Source of the DNA: Sphingorhabdus sp. M41
GTDB taxonomy: Bacteria; Pseudomonadota; Alphaproteobacteria; Sphingomonadales; Sphingomonadaceae
Direction of reading: 5' to 3'
Assembly: GCF_001586275.1 (NCBI RefSeq)
Contig: NZ_CP014545.1
Coordinates: 1,204,501 to 1,268,500, forward strand
Length of the DNA: 64,000 nucleotides
Positions within the stretch are counted from its first letter, which is position 1; every line of letters begins with the position of its first letter. Positions 1-8,319 of the stretch are shown piece by piece. Below the pieces are notes generated by a model that had not been told where the DNA came from, ran no database searches, and worked only from the letters and a program-made list of their open reading frames with translations. The position numbers and the translations under genes were made by a program.

Positions 1-26
1 CTAGTTTCACAATACGGAGTTTAAAA

Positions 27-347
27 ATGAATCTCGCTTCTGCACAAGTAATCGGCGCTGGCCTTGCTGCCATCGGTATCGGAGTTTCTGCTGCTGGTGT
101 TGGTAACGTCTTCGCTTCCTTCCTCGAAGGCGCTTTGCGTAACCCATCTGCGGCTGACGGCCAGCAGGGTCGTCTGTTCATCGGCTTTGCTGCTGCTGAA
201 TTGCTTGGTCTGATCGCCTTTGCCGTTGCAATGATGATCCTTTACGCTCCACCAGCTGACAATTCGGTTGAAGTCGTTGCAGTGGAAGCTGCAGCGGTCG
301 ACGCGCCAGCTGCAGTAGAAGCACCGGCAGCTGCACCAGCAGAATAA
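27..347 (+). CDS. atpE: ATP synthase F0 subunit c, with C-terminal extension
   Basis: Forms the proton-driven c-ring of the F0 motor in the inner membrane. Two hydrophobic helices (about residues 8-33 and 50-74) flank the polar loop ALRNPSA (36-42). The proton-carrying carboxylate is E58 in the second helix. The canonical protein would end near residue 75. This one runs to 106, with an acidic Ala/Pro/Val-rich tail (about 75-106) that does not look like a membrane segment. Both ends of subunit c face the periplasm, so the tail would ring the outer face of the c-ring (inference). An SD-like ACGGAG precedes the ATG. Subunit a (atpB) is expected just before the window. The family call is certain; the role of the tail is unknown. 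Confidence 0.95.
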   Translation: MNLASAQVIGAGLAAIGIGVSAAGVGNVFASFLEGALRNPSAADGQQGRLFIGFAAAELLGLIAFAVAMMILYAPPADNSVEVVAVEAAAVDAPAAVEAPAAAPAE

Positions 348-352
348 TCATC

Positions 353-381
353 AGAGCGGGTTGGCGTTGCCGACCCGCTCT
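353..381 (+). promoter_or_regulatory. Hairpin between atpE and the b' gene
   Basis: AGAGCGGGT (353-361) and ACCCGCTCT (373-381) form a perfect 9-bp stem, with an inner GGC/GCC extension. No T-run follows, so it is not a simple terminator. It lies just after the atpE stop in the 72-bp spacer. A structure here could protect the atpE message or attenuate read-through, matching the need for many c subunits per complex (inference). Confidence 0.5.
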
Positions 382-419
382 AACTTGCCGATTTTGCTTT
401 TCGAAACATCAGGTGAATA

Positions 420-905
420 ATGCCTCAAATTAGTCAGCTTATGGAAGTCTACGGCAGCCAGTTTTTCTGGTTGCTGATCGTCATTGGCATAATCTATTTC
501 GGCATTGCCAGAAATATGGTGCCGAAGATCAGCAAAACCGTCGATGACCGTCAAAAACGGATTTCCGACGACCTCGCTGCGGCGCAGGCCGGGCAGAACA
601 AGGCCGAGCAGATCGAAGCCGACTATCGAGCCAGTATCGATGATGCGCGGGCCGATGCGGTTGCCAAGGTCAGCGAAGCCAGAGCGCTTGCGACGAAAAA
701 GAATGAGGCAGCCGTCAAGCGCGCGGATGCCGCGATTGGCAAAAAAGCCGATGAAGCGGATCTCGCCCTGAAGACAGCCAAGAGCAATGCGCTCAAGGAA
801 ATTGAGGCCGTGGCAGCGGAAGCGGCACAAGCCATCGTGAAGACGGTTTCCGGTGCCAAGGTTACTGCAACCGATGCAAAAAAGGCGGTCAAGGCCGCTT
901 TCTGA
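420..905 (+). CDS. atpF2: ATP synthase F0 subunit b' (first b-type subunit)
   Basis: One of two peripheral-stalk subunits linking F1 to F0. It has a single N-terminal membrane helix (about 15-30), then a long, highly charged Ala-rich helix typical of the dimeric b stalk. The segment RNMVPKISKTVDDRQKRI after the membrane helix matches the b/b' family. The length (161 aa) is normal. SD-like AGGTGA lies upstream of the ATG. The downstream b gene starts 20 bp after the stop. Paired b'/b genes after atpE are the usual alphaproteobacterial F0 order. Confidence 0.93.
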   Translation: MPQISQLMEVYGSQFFWLLIVIGIIYFGIARNMVPKISKTVDDRQKRISDDLAAAQAGQNKAEQIEADYRASIDDARADAVAKVSEARALATKKNEAAVKRADAAIGKKADEADLALKTAKSNALKEIEAVAAEAAQAIVKTVSGAKVTATDAKKAVKAAF

Positions 906-925
906 GCGCCTGCTGAAGGAGATAG

Positions 926-1456
926 ATGATGCTATTGACGATGTTGGCAGAGGGCGCAGGAGCCGCGGGTCCGTTCGCGGATCCGACATTCTGGGTAGCG
1001 GTCGGCGTGCTGGTCGTATTCGCGATCATGTTGTGGATGAAAGTTCCCAAGATTGTCGGCGGAATGCTCGACAATCAGATCGCCGAGATTAAAAGAACGC
1101 TCGATGAAGCGGCCAACCTGCGTAAGGAAGCCGAAGCTCTGAAAGCCGAATATGAAGCCAAGACCGCCGGTGCTCAGGCAGAAGTCGAAGCGCTGATGGA
1201 AAATGCTGAAAAAGAGGCCGCTACTCTGGTCATGCAGGCAGAGGCCGATACCAAAGCACTGGTCGCTCGCCGGAAGAAAATGGCGGAAGAGAAAATCGGC
1301 GCAGCAGAACGTTCTGCCGTAGCGGAAGTTCGCGCCAAGGCTGCATCGGCAGCAACCCAGGCAGCGCAAACCCTGATCGCTGCGCGTCACGATGCAACTG
1401 CGGACAAGGCTTTGATTGACAAGGCTATTGGCGATATCGGCAAAACGCTGAATTAA
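926..1456 (+). CDS. atpF: ATP synthase F0 subunit b
   Basis: Second peripheral-stalk subunit, expected to pair with the b' protein encoded just upstream. Residues about 20-40 form the membrane anchor (AVGVLVVFAIML), followed by the VPKIVGGMLDNQI segment and a long charged helix to the end. The length is 176 aa. Two ATG codons are adjacent (926 and 929); AAGGAG at 916-921 serves either, and the second has the better spacing. It is the last gene of the F0 operon; a strong hairpin lies 58 bp after the stop. Confidence 0.93.
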   Translation: MMLLTMLAEGAGAAGPFADPTFWVAVGVLVVFAIMLWMKVPKIVGGMLDNQIAEIKRTLDEAANLRKEAEALKAEYEAKTAGAQAEVEALMENAEKEAATLVMQAEADTKALVARRKKMAEEKIGAAERSAVAEVRAKAASAATQAAQTLIAARHDATADKALIDKAIGDIGKTLN

Positions 1457-1514
1457 GTCACCGGCCACCCAGCGCAAGCAGGGGCGCCGTGTTTATCAAC
1501 TGAATTTTCAGATC

Positions 1515-1556
1515 ATCGTTCCGCTAATCCCGCGCTTGCGGGAATGGCGGAACGAT
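1515..1556 (+). terminator. Long hairpin after the F0 operon
   Basis: Arms ATCGTTCCGC (1515-1524) and GCGGAACGAT (1547-1556) are perfect. A second inner stem TCCCGC/GCGGGA is separated from the outer stem by 3-nt internal loops. No T-run follows, so either factor-assisted termination or 3'-end protection of the atp message is possible. Confidence 0.45.
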
Positions 1557-1597
1557 TGATTCTGGCATTGCACCCCATGCACGCTTAGATAAGCCCC

Positions 1598-3535
1598 ATG
1601 TCCAAAGCCGAGCGTCCCGACCATCCCAATGCCGCATCCCGTTTCAACGAGGATAAGGCAACCTATGCGGTGCGCGGGGAGGGCGATACCCCCGATCTCG
1701 AAGCCGGGATGGCAGCTGTCCGCGAGGTGTTGAACACGCTGCCGACACGGCCAGGCGTCTACCGGATGCAGGACAAGCGCGGTGACGTTCTCTATGTCGG
1801 CAAGGCGCGGTCGCTAAAGGCCCGCGTCGGTGCCTATGTCCAGATGAACCGGCTGCCGCAGCGCTTGATGCGGATGGTCGCGCAAACCCGTTCGATGACC
1901 ATTGTCACCACCGGCAGCGAAGCCGAGGCATTGTTGCTCGAAGCACAGCTGATCAAGAAATTCCGCCCGGCTTACAATGTCCTGTTGCGCGATGATAAGA
2001 GCTTTCCTTTCATCCTGCTGCGCGACGATCATGATTTTCCACGGATCACCAAACATCGGGGGGCGCAGCGGACCAAGGGACAATATTTCGGCCCCTTTGC
2101 CAGCGCCGGATCGGTCAACCGGACGATCAACGCGCTGCAGAAACTGTTTCTGTTGCGCAGCTGTACCGACAGCTTTTTCAACAACCGCTCGCGGCCCTGT
2201 CTGCTCTATCAGATCAAACGCTGCTCAGCGCCCTGTGTCGACCGGATCGGCAAGGACGACTATGCCGAGCTGGTCGAGGATGCGCGCGATTTTCTGTGCG
2301 GCAAATCGACCGACGTGCAGAACAAGCTCGGCGGCGCGATGGAAAAGGCGTCCGAGGCTCTCGATTTCGAAATGGCGGCGGTTTACCGAGACCGGCTGAG
2401 GGCGCTGACCTTCATCCAGGGCAGTCAGGCGATCAATGCAGCTGGCCTGCCGGACGCCGATATTTTTGCGCTGGCGGCGAAGGGTTCCACTGTCTGTATC
2501 CAGGCCTTCTTCATTCGTGGCGGGCAGAACTGGGGCCATCGCAGCTTCTTCCCGGCGCACACGACCAATGTCGAGATAGAGGAAGTTTTTTCCAGCTTCC
2601 TGATGCAATTTTACGACCAGATGCCGCCGCCGAAGCTGGTGTTGCTCGACCGCGACTTACCGGATGCGGATTTGCTGGCCGAAGCGCTGAGCACCAAGGC
2701 GGACTATAAGGTGAGCGTATCCAGGCCGCAGCGCGGGGATCGGCGTAAATTGCTGGAGCAGGCCAGCCGCAACGCCGAAGAGGCGCTCGACCGGCGTCTG
2801 GCGGAAACCTCTACCCAGGCGAAGATCATGCGCGAAATGGTTGATCTGCTGGAGCTGGATGCGGTGCCGGATCGCATCGAAATCTATGATAACAGCCATA
2901 TTCAGGGGACGAATATGGTCGGCGGCATGGTCGTGGCCGGCCCCGAGGGTTTCCGCAAGAACGCCTATCGAAAGTTCAATATCAAAAATCCTGATATCGC
3001 GCCCGGCGATGATTTTGCGATGATGCGCGAAGTGCTCGAGCGGCGTTTCTCCCGCGCGCAAAAGGAAGATCCGGATCGCGACAAGGGCGAGTGGCCGGAT
3101 CTGGTGCTGATCGATGGCGGCAAGGGGCAGATGAGCGCGGCGCGAGGCGCTCTGTCCGAAATCGGGGTCGAGGATGTGGTGATGATCGGCGTGTCCAAGG
3201 GGCCAGACCGGAACGCGGGGCGCGAGACGTTCCACTTACCGGACGGCCGCCAGATCAACCTGCCGATGAACAGCCCCGTGCTCTTCTATCTCCAGCGTCT
3301 GCGCGATGAAGCCCATCGCTTCGCGATCGGTGCGCACCGGACCCGGAGAGCGAAATCTGTCGGCCATAGTTCGCTGGATGACGTTCCCGGCATCGGCCCG
3401 GCCCGGAAAAAGGCGCTGCTGCTGCATTTCGGCACGGCGCGCGCGGTGAAAAACGCCTCGCTCGATGATCTGCAGGGCGCACCAGGCGTGTCGGCAACGG
3501 TGGCGCAGAAAATCTACGACTATTTCCATGCCTAG
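1598..3535 (+). CDS. uvrC: Excinuclease ABC subunit C
   Basis: Makes both incisions in UvrABC nucleotide-excision repair. The order of domains is typical: GIY-YIG nuclease (about 46-125, starting LPTRPGVYRM, with YVGKA), the Cys-rich linker (CLLYQIKRCSAPC), a UVR motif (about 240-275), the RNase H-like 3' nuclease domain (EIYDNSHIQGT, LVLIDGGKGQM) and a C-terminal helix-hairpin-helix pair (VPGIGPARKKALL). The 645-aa length is slightly above usual because of a polar stretch of about 45 residues at the N terminus. No clear SD precedes the ATG at 1598, so a later start is possible. A toxin-antitoxin pair and recO follow on the same strand. Confidence 0.97.
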   Translation: MSKAERPDHPNAASRFNEDKATYAVRGEGDTPDLEAGMAAVREVLNTLPTRPGVYRMQDKRGDVLYVGKARSLKARVGAYVQMNRLPQRLMRMVAQTRSMTIVTTGSEAEALLLEAQLIKKFRPAYNVLLRDDKSFPFILLRDDHDFPRITKHRGAQRTKGQYFGPFASAGSVNRTINALQKLFLLRSCTDSFFNNRSRPCLLYQIKRCSAPCVDRIGKDDYAELVEDARDFLCGKSTDVQNKLGGAMEKASEALDFEMAAVYRDRLRALTFIQGSQAINAAGLPDADIFALAAKGSTVCIQAFFIRGGQNWGHRSFFPAHTTNVEIEEVFSSFLMQFYDQMPPPKLVLLDRDLPDADLLAEALSTKADYKVSVSRPQRGDRRKLLEQASRNAEEALDRRLAETSTQAKIMREMVDLLELDAVPDRIEIYDNSHIQGTNMVGGMVVAGPEGFRKNAYRKFNIKNPDIAPGDDFAMMREVLERRFSRAQKEDPDRDKGEWPDLVLIDGGKGQMSAARGALSEIGVEDVVMIGVSKGPDRNAGRETFHLPDGRQINLPMNSPVLFYLQRLRDEAHRFAIGAHRTRRAKSVGHSSLDDVPGIGPARKKALLLHFGTARAVKNASLDDLQGAPGVSATVAQKIYDYFHA

Positions 3536-3578
3536 TGAGTTTGTTGCCACAACCGATGTGCCGTGATATTGTGAAACC

Positions 3579-3755
3579 ATGAACGAGCAACGCAAGACCG
3601 ATGCTGTAAAAGCCACTATAACCGGAGAGAAGCCGGTTGCTGGATATGATGACTGGTTCCGTGCAAAAGTCAAAAAGTCGATGGATGATACGGACAGGGG
3701 TGGCAAAATTTATCCAGCGGAAGAAGTATGGCATGCACTTGGCCTAGATGATTGA
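3579..3755 (+). CDS. Small antitoxin of a RelE/ParE-type module
   Basis: A 58-residue protein starting MNEQRKTDAVKATITG. It contains the segment YDDWFRAKVKKSMDD and ends PAEEVWHALGLDD. Tyr-Asp-x-Trp-Phe-Arg-x-Lys-Val followed by an acidic region resembles the short antitoxins found in front of RelE/ParE toxins in Proteobacteria. Its last 8 bp overlap the toxin start (ATG at 3748), a layout that normally couples translation of the two. It would bind and inhibit the toxin and repress the module (family knowledge). The reading is from the raw bases; the family assignment rests mainly on context. Confidence 0.7.
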   Translation: MNEQRKTDAVKATITGEKPVAGYDDWFRAKVKKSMDDTDRGGKIYPAEEVWHALGLDD

Positions 3756-4041
3756 ATTTTCATCCGGCGCACGCAGAGACCTTAAAGACATATTCGACTG
3801 GATTGCGAAAGACAGTCCTGCAACAGCCCTTCGAATTATTGGCCGCCTCCGGCAAAATATCGAAATTCTGGCTGATTTTCTCCAGTTGGGGAAAGTTGGC
3901 AGAATTGAAAATACCTTCGAATTGTCCGTGAGTGGACTACCTTATATAGTGATTTACCGCCTCGGATTTGGCGGCAAACCGGATAATATTCTGATTGAAG
4001 CGATAGTGCATACCAGTCGAAAATATCCATCGGTAGAATGA
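3748..4041 (+). CDS. RelE/ParE-family toxin
   Basis: A 97-residue protein with the ParE-fold pattern: an N-terminal strand then RRDLKDIFDWIAKDSPATA, a helix with RLRQNIEILADFLQLGKVGR, the strand ELSVSGLPYIVIYRL, and the ending IEAIVHTSRKYP. ParE members poison DNA gyrase, while RelE members cut ribosome-bound mRNA; the sequence does not decide which. It overlaps the antitoxin by 8 bp. Its stop codon is one base before the recO start, so toxin, antitoxin and a repair gene appear to be read from one message. Confidence 0.85.
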   Translation: MIEFSSGARRDLKDIFDWIAKDSPATALRIIGRLRQNIEILADFLQLGKVGRIENTFELSVSGLPYIVIYRLGFGGKPDNILIEAIVHTSRKYPSVE

Positions 4042-4042
4042 A

Positions 4043-4777
4043 TTGCCCAACCTCCGCACTTCCGCGATCATCTGTTCCGTTCGTTCCCATGGTGAGCATG
4101 GCGCCGTCGTGCGTTCGCTAACCCCCGAAAATGGTTTGGTAACCGGCTACGTCCGCGGCGCGCATTCGCGCAATATGCGGCCGATTTTGATCCCCTCCAA
4201 TATCGTGCAAGCTGACTATCGTTCGCGGACCGAGGATCAGCTGGCGTCGATGACGGCGGAATTGCAGCAGAGCCGGGGGCCTTTTCTGGGTGAACCGCTG
4301 GCCAGCGCGGCGCTGGACTGGGTGACTGCCCTGACTGCTGCGGTGCTGCCGGAGGAGCATAGCTATCCGCAGCTTCATTCGGCGCTTTCCGCTTTGCTCG
4401 ACGCCATTTGTGGCGCTCCGTCGGCCAAGGGCTGGGCGGTGGCTCTTGTACGCTATGAGCTGCTGCTGCTCTCGGAACTGGGCTTCGGGCTGGCGCTGGA
4501 CAGATGCGCGGTGACGGGGTTCGAGGATGATCTGGTTTACATTAGTCCGAAAAGCGCGACGGCGGTCAGCGCTTTCGCCGGGCAGGAATATAAGGAACGG
4601 CTGTTGCCGCTTCCGGCCTTTCTGAAGGAGCCGGTCACACCCGAATGGGACGATATTTTCGACGGGCTGCGCGTTACTGGTTTTTTCCTGAAACGTCATT
4701 TCTTCGAGGATCGGCGCAGGGATGTAATGGCGGCGCGGACGGTATTGGTCGATCGGCTGAAAAGGGTGGTTGCCTAA
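4043..4777 (+). CDS. recO: DNA repair protein RecO
   Basis: Loads RecA in the RecFOR gap-repair pathway. The N-terminal OB-fold is seen in [25 protein letters not shown] and [12 protein letters not shown] helical domain follows ([18 protein letters not shown]), with only one Cys of the zinc-site region obvious. The length is 244 aa. The start is TTG at 4043, one base after the toxin stop, chosen because the conserved RecO N terminus begins immediately there. No strong SD is visible, so expression may depend on ribosomes ending at the toxin. Confidence 0.93.
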   Translation: MPNLRTSAIICSVRSHGEHGAVVRSLTPENGLVTGYVRGAHSRNMRPILIPSNIVQADYRSRTEDQLASMTAELQQSRGPFLGEPLASAALDWVTALTAAVLPEEHSYPQLHSALSALLDAICGAPSAKGWAVALVRYELLLLSELGFGLALDRCAVTGFEDDLVYISPKSATAVSAFAGQEYKERLLPLPAFLKEPVTPEWDDIFDGLRVTGFFLKRHFFEDRRRDVMAARTVLVDRLKRVVA

Positions 4778-4824
4778 CCGCATGTTTCTCGGCAGGAACG
4801 GCGCGCTTACAAGAAGGAACTCTC

Positions 4825-5877
4825 ATGCATATCGCAGTGCTCGCCGGTGACGGCATTGGTCAGGAAATCATGGTCGAGGCGCTGCGCGTGCTGGGGGCGA
4901 TGAACCTGCCGAATCTCTGTCTCGATCACGCCGATGTTGGCGGTGTTGCCTATCGCAACCACGGCCATCCGCTGCCGCCGGAAACAGTCGAGCTAGCGAA
5001 AACGGCCGATGCCGTCCTGTTCGGTGCGGTGGGCGATCCATCCTGCGACAATCTGGAGCGCCATCTGCGCCCCGAGCAAGCGGTGCTCGGCCTGCGCAAG
5101 GAAATGCAGACCTTTGCCAATTTGCGGCCCGCCAAGATGTTTCCGGGCATGGAAGACGCCTCCGGGCTCAAGCCGGAGATCGCGCGGACCATCGATGTCG
5201 TGATTGTCCGTGAACTGAACGGCGATGTCTATTTCGGTGAGAAGGGCATGCGCACAACCGCGGATGGCCTGCGCGAAGGCTATGACATCATGTCCTATGA
5301 CGAAAGCGAAGTCCGGCGTATCGCCCATGTCGCTTTCAGGACCGCAATGGTGCGCGGCAAGCGGCTCTGTTCGGTCGACAAGGCCAATGTGCTGGAAACC
5401 TCGCAATTGTGGCGCGACGTGATGATCGAGACGTCGGCGGAATATCCCGAAGTCGAGCTCAGCCACATGTATGTCGACAATGCCGCGATGCAGCTGGTGC
5501 GTAATCCCGGCCAGTTTGACGTGGTCGTGACCGGCAATCTGTTCGGTGACATACTTTCCGATCAGGCGAGCATGTGCGTCGGGTCCATCGGCTTGCTGGC
5601 GTCGGCCTCGCTCGGCGAAGGCACCAAAGGCCTCTACGAGCCCATTCACGGCAGCGCACCGGATATCGCCGGGCAGGGCATTGCCAATCCCTCGGCGATG
5701 ATCTTGTCCGCCGCGATGATGCTGCGGCACAGTTTCGGCATGGAGGCAGAAGCAAGCCGGATCGAAGCTGCGGTTGCCGCCGTGCTCGCGCAGGGTGTGC
5801 TTGGCCATGATCTCGGTGGCAATGCTTCGACCAGCGAAATCGGCGATGCTATTGTCGCGCAAGTGACGGGCGGCTAG
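4825..5877 (+). CDS. leuB: 3-isopropylmalate dehydrogenase
   Basis: Oxidises and decarboxylates 3-isopropylmalate in leucine synthesis (NAD-dependent, cytosolic). The 350-aa protein starts [15 protein letters not shown]. It has the substrate and Mg sites [23 protein letters not shown] and [10 protein letters not shown], and the NAD-binding [15 protein letters not shown]. The ATG at 4825 has SD AAGAAGGA 6-13 bp upstream. The same frame is open back to 4645, but that stretch lies inside recO and is not coding. metZ follows 9 bp after the stop. Confidence 0.97.
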   Translation: MHIAVLAGDGIGQEIMVEALRVLGAMNLPNLCLDHADVGGVAYRNHGHPLPPETVELAKTADAVLFGAVGDPSCDNLERHLRPEQAVLGLRKEMQTFANLRPAKMFPGMEDASGLKPEIARTIDVVIVRELNGDVYFGEKGMRTTADGLREGYDIMSYDESEVRRIAHVAFRTAMVRGKRLCSVDKANVLETSQLWRDVMIETSAEYPEVELSHMYVDNAAMQLVRNPGQFDVVVTGNLFGDILSDQASMCVGSIGLLASASLGEGTKGLYEPIHGSAPDIAGQGIANPSAMILSAAMMLRHSFGMEAEASRIEAAVAAVLAQGVLGHDLGGNASTSEIGDAIVAQVTGG

Positions 5878-5886
5878 GAAAGAAAC

Positions 5887-7095
5887 ATGAAAAGAAATAC
5901 CGGCCAAGACCGCAATATCACCAAGAACTGGCGTCCAGCGACGCAGGCGATCCGCAGCGGCACGATGCGCAGCGAATTTGGCGAGACATCCGAAGCGCTG
6001 TTCCTGACCTCTGGCTATAGCTACGACTGCGCCGAGGATGCGGCTGCCCGCTTTGCCGGCGAGCAGGACGGCATGACCTACAGCCGGCTGCAAAATCCGA
6101 CGGTGCAGATGCTGGAAGAGCGGATTGCGATCATGGAAGGGGCGGAGGCCTGCCGGGCTACCGCATCGGGCATGGCGGCGATGACCGCGGCTTTGCTTTG
6201 TCAGCTGGAAGCGGGTGACCATGTTGTTGCCAGCCGCGCCCTGTTCGGCTCCTGCCGCTGGCTGACCGACAGTTTGCTGCCGAAATTCGGCATCGATACG
6301 ACGGTGGTCGACGGCCGCGAGATTGAAAATTGGGAACGGGCGATCACGCCGAAGACCAAGGTTTTCTTCTTCGAGACACCCGCCAACCCGACCATGGATG
6401 TCATCGATATCCGCAGCGTCTGCGATCTGGCGCGGGCCAAGGGCATCACCAGCGTAGTCGACAATGCCTTCGCCACCAATGTACTGCAGCGGCCGATGGA
6501 ATATGGTGCCGACGTGGTCGCCTATAGCGCCACCAAGATGATGGACGGGCAGGGGCGAGTTCTCGCCGGTGCGGTCTGTGGCACAGAGGAATTTATCGAA
6601 GGTCCGCTGCTCGCTTTCACCCGCAACACCGGGCCTACCTTGAGCGCCTTCAATGCCTGGGTTGTGCTCAAGGGGCTCGAAACGCTCGACCTGCGCATCC
6701 GCCGGCAGAGCAATAACGCAGTCGAAGTGGGCAAGTTTCTGGAGCAAAGGGTGGAGAAAATCCTGCACCCCGGCTTGCCCAGCCACCCGCAGCATAATCT
6801 GGCGATGAGCCAGATGGAGGCCGCCGGGCCGATCTTCTCGCTCTATGTCGGTGGTGGGCGCAAACAGGCACATGGCTTGCTCAACGCTCTGAAACTCATC
6901 GATATTTCCAACAATATCGGCGACAGTCGCTCGCTCATGTGCCACCCGTCCTCGACCACCCACCACGGACTGGGAGAGGAAGCCAGAGTGGAAATCGGGA
7001 TCACCGAAGACATGTTGCGGATCAATGTCGGCCTGGAAGATCCGATCGATCTGATCGGCGACCTGGATCAGGCCCTTTCGTCCGTGGGGCTTTAA
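5887..7095 (+). CDS. metZ: O-succinylhomoserine sulfhydrylase
   Basis: PLP enzyme of the Cys/Met metabolism family that makes homocysteine from O-succinylhomoserine and sulfide. Family signatures: the YSRLQNPTVQMLEERIA block, SGMAAMTA, the FFETPANPTM region, VDNAFATNVLQRP, and the Schiff-base lysine K217 in YSATKMMDG. The length is 402 aa. Cystathionine gamma-synthase or O-acetylhomoserine lyase are the close alternatives. The SATKMMDGQGR signature and alphaproteobacterial context favour MetZ. It is likely co-transcribed with leuB (9-bp gap). Confidence 0.9.
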   Translation: MKRNTGQDRNITKNWRPATQAIRSGTMRSEFGETSEALFLTSGYSYDCAEDAAARFAGEQDGMTYSRLQNPTVQMLEERIAIMEGAEACRATASGMAAMTAALLCQLEAGDHVVASRALFGSCRWLTDSLLPKFGIDTTVVDGREIENWERAITPKTKVFFFETPANPTMDVIDIRSVCDLARAKGITSVVDNAFATNVLQRPMEYGADVVAYSATKMMDGQGRVLAGAVCGTEEFIEGPLLAFTRNTGPTLSAFNAWVVLKGLETLDLRIRRQSNNAVEVGKFLEQRVEKILHPGLPSHPQHNLAMSQMEAAGPIFSLYVGGGRKQAHGLLNALKLIDISNNIGDSRSLMCHPSSTTHHGLGEEARVEIGITEDMLRINVGLEDPIDLIGDLDQALSSVGL

Positions 7096-7104
7096 CTCTA
7101 TATC

Positions 7105-7509
7105 ATGATCATGGAATCGTTCTTCCCCTTCGCTGCAACCACCGAAGGGGTCACCGTGCGCGTGTCGGTGACCTTCCTGCCGGAACAGTCCGACATTGAT
7201 GGCAGCCGCTGGTTCTGGGCCTATCATATCCGGATCGAGAACCATCGCGACACAGCGGTGCAGCTTTTGACTCGGCACTGGGAGATCAGCGACGGGCGCG
7301 GTGGACTGCAAATGGTCGACGGGGACGGTGTGGTCGGCGAACAGCCGATCATCCAGCCGGGCAAATCGCACGATTATGTTTCGGGATGCCCGCTCAATAC
7401 GCCGAACGGTGCGATGGAAGGCCATTTCATCATGGTCGGCAGCACGTCGCCGGCCTTTGAGGTCCGCATACCCCATTTTCCTCTGACCGAACCGACCGTC
7501 GAGCAATGA
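7105..7509 (+). CDS. apaG: ApaG-domain protein
   Basis: A 134-aa fibronectin-III-like protein of the ApaG family. Characteristic blocks are YHIRIENH, LLTRHWEISDGRG, VVGEQPIIQPGKSHDYVSGCPL and MEGHF. ApaG has been linked to Co/Mg resistance and binds pyrophosphate-type ligands in some species; its exact role is unsettled. It starts 9 bp after metZ (ATG at 7105; a second in-frame ATG lies at 7111). It overlaps the LysR gene by 4 bp. Confidence 0.92.
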   Translation: MIMESFFPFAATTEGVTVRVSVTFLPEQSDIDGSRWFWAYHIRIENHRDTAVQLLTRHWEISDGRGGLQMVDGDGVVGEQPIIQPGKSHDYVSGCPLNTPNGAMEGHFIMVGSTSPAFEVRIPHFPLTEPTVEQ

Positions 7510-8303
7510 AGCGCACCCATTTGCCATTGAACGGGCTGCGTGTGCTCGATGCCGCGGCGCGGCATCTCAGCTTTACCAAGGCGGCTGATGAACTGGCGGT
7601 GACGCCGGCGGCTGTCGGCCAGCAGATCCGGGCGCTGGAGGACATGCTGGGCGTGGTGATGTTCCGGCGGACACCCAAAGGTCTTGAACTGACCGACGAA
7701 GCGTCGGCGGGCCTGGATGCACTTCGTTCCGGCTTCCTGCAATTCGAGGAAGCCGTTCGGGCGATGCAATCGGGCCAGTCTTCGCACAAGCTGACGATCG
7801 CGGCACCGCGCGACTTCACCCAGAAATGGCTGAACGAGAGACTGTCCCGCTTTTCCGCCGACAATCCGGATACCAGTTTCGCGCTGGTCGCAGCCGACGA
7901 TGAAATCGATTTTACCGAAGCCAATCTCGACGTGGCGATCTGGCTTGGCGATGGGCCGGGCCAGCATGAGGGCAAGATGCTCGGTGATACCGTGTTTGTG
8001 AAGGTCGCTGCGCCGGGTCTCAAGGGCGGCAACAAGATTGACTGGCCCGGCTGCCCGATTTCCGAAGGCGAGGAGACCCTGATGCGGGTTGCCGATGGCG
8101 GTCTTGCGATTGAGGCCGCAGCCAATGGTTTCGGCTATGCCTGGGTACCGAAGATGCTGGTCCAGCGCGATCTCGCGGCGGACCGGATTGAGATTATCGG
8201 TGAAGACAGCGTGTCCTCGCGCGGATACTGGTTGATGGCACCGCTTCCGCAGTGGCGGCAGCAAAAGGTGAAGGCACTGGTCGAGGCGCTGGCCAGCGCT
8301 TAG
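7506..8303 (+). CDS. LysR-family transcription regulator (GcvA-like)
   Basis: The N-terminal winged helix-turn-helix is clear: LNGLRVLDAAARHLSFTKAADELAVTPAAVGQQIRALE (residues about 8-45; quoted in parts for this family's diagnostic pattern). The opening 'LNGLRVFDAAARHLSF'-type sequence is shared with GcvA/AmpR-type regulators. The effector domain is short (265 aa total against about 300), with a compressed C-terminal lobe. It overlaps apaG by 4 bp (ATGA), so it is read from the metZ-apaG message. LysR genes are more often divergent from their target, so the target cannot be inferred from position here. Confidence 0.88.
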   Translation: MKRTHLPLNGLRVLDAAARHLSFTKAADELAVTPAAVGQQIRALEDMLGVVMFRRTPKGLELTDEASAGLDALRSGFLQFEEAVRAMQSGQSSHKLTIAAPRDFTQKWLNERLSRFSADNPDTSFALVAADDEIDFTEANLDVAIWLGDGPGQHEGKMLGDTVFVKVAAPGLKGGNKIDWPGCPISEGEETLMRVADGGLAIEAAANGFGYAWVPKMLVQRDLAADRIEIIGEDSVSSRGYWLMAPLPQWRQQKVKALVEALASA

Positions 8304-8319
8304 CCTGTCGGGCTTGGGG

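Noticed and set aside
4645-4824. Upstream extension of the leuB frame
   Set aside because: It lies inside recO coding sequence and lacks leuB similarity; ATG 4825 has a good SD and the correct N terminus.
4993-7527. 844-codon open frame on the minus strand opposite leuB and metZ
   Set aside because: It is antisense to two clear enzymes, has no recognisable domain, and is a result of codon bias in GC-rich genes.
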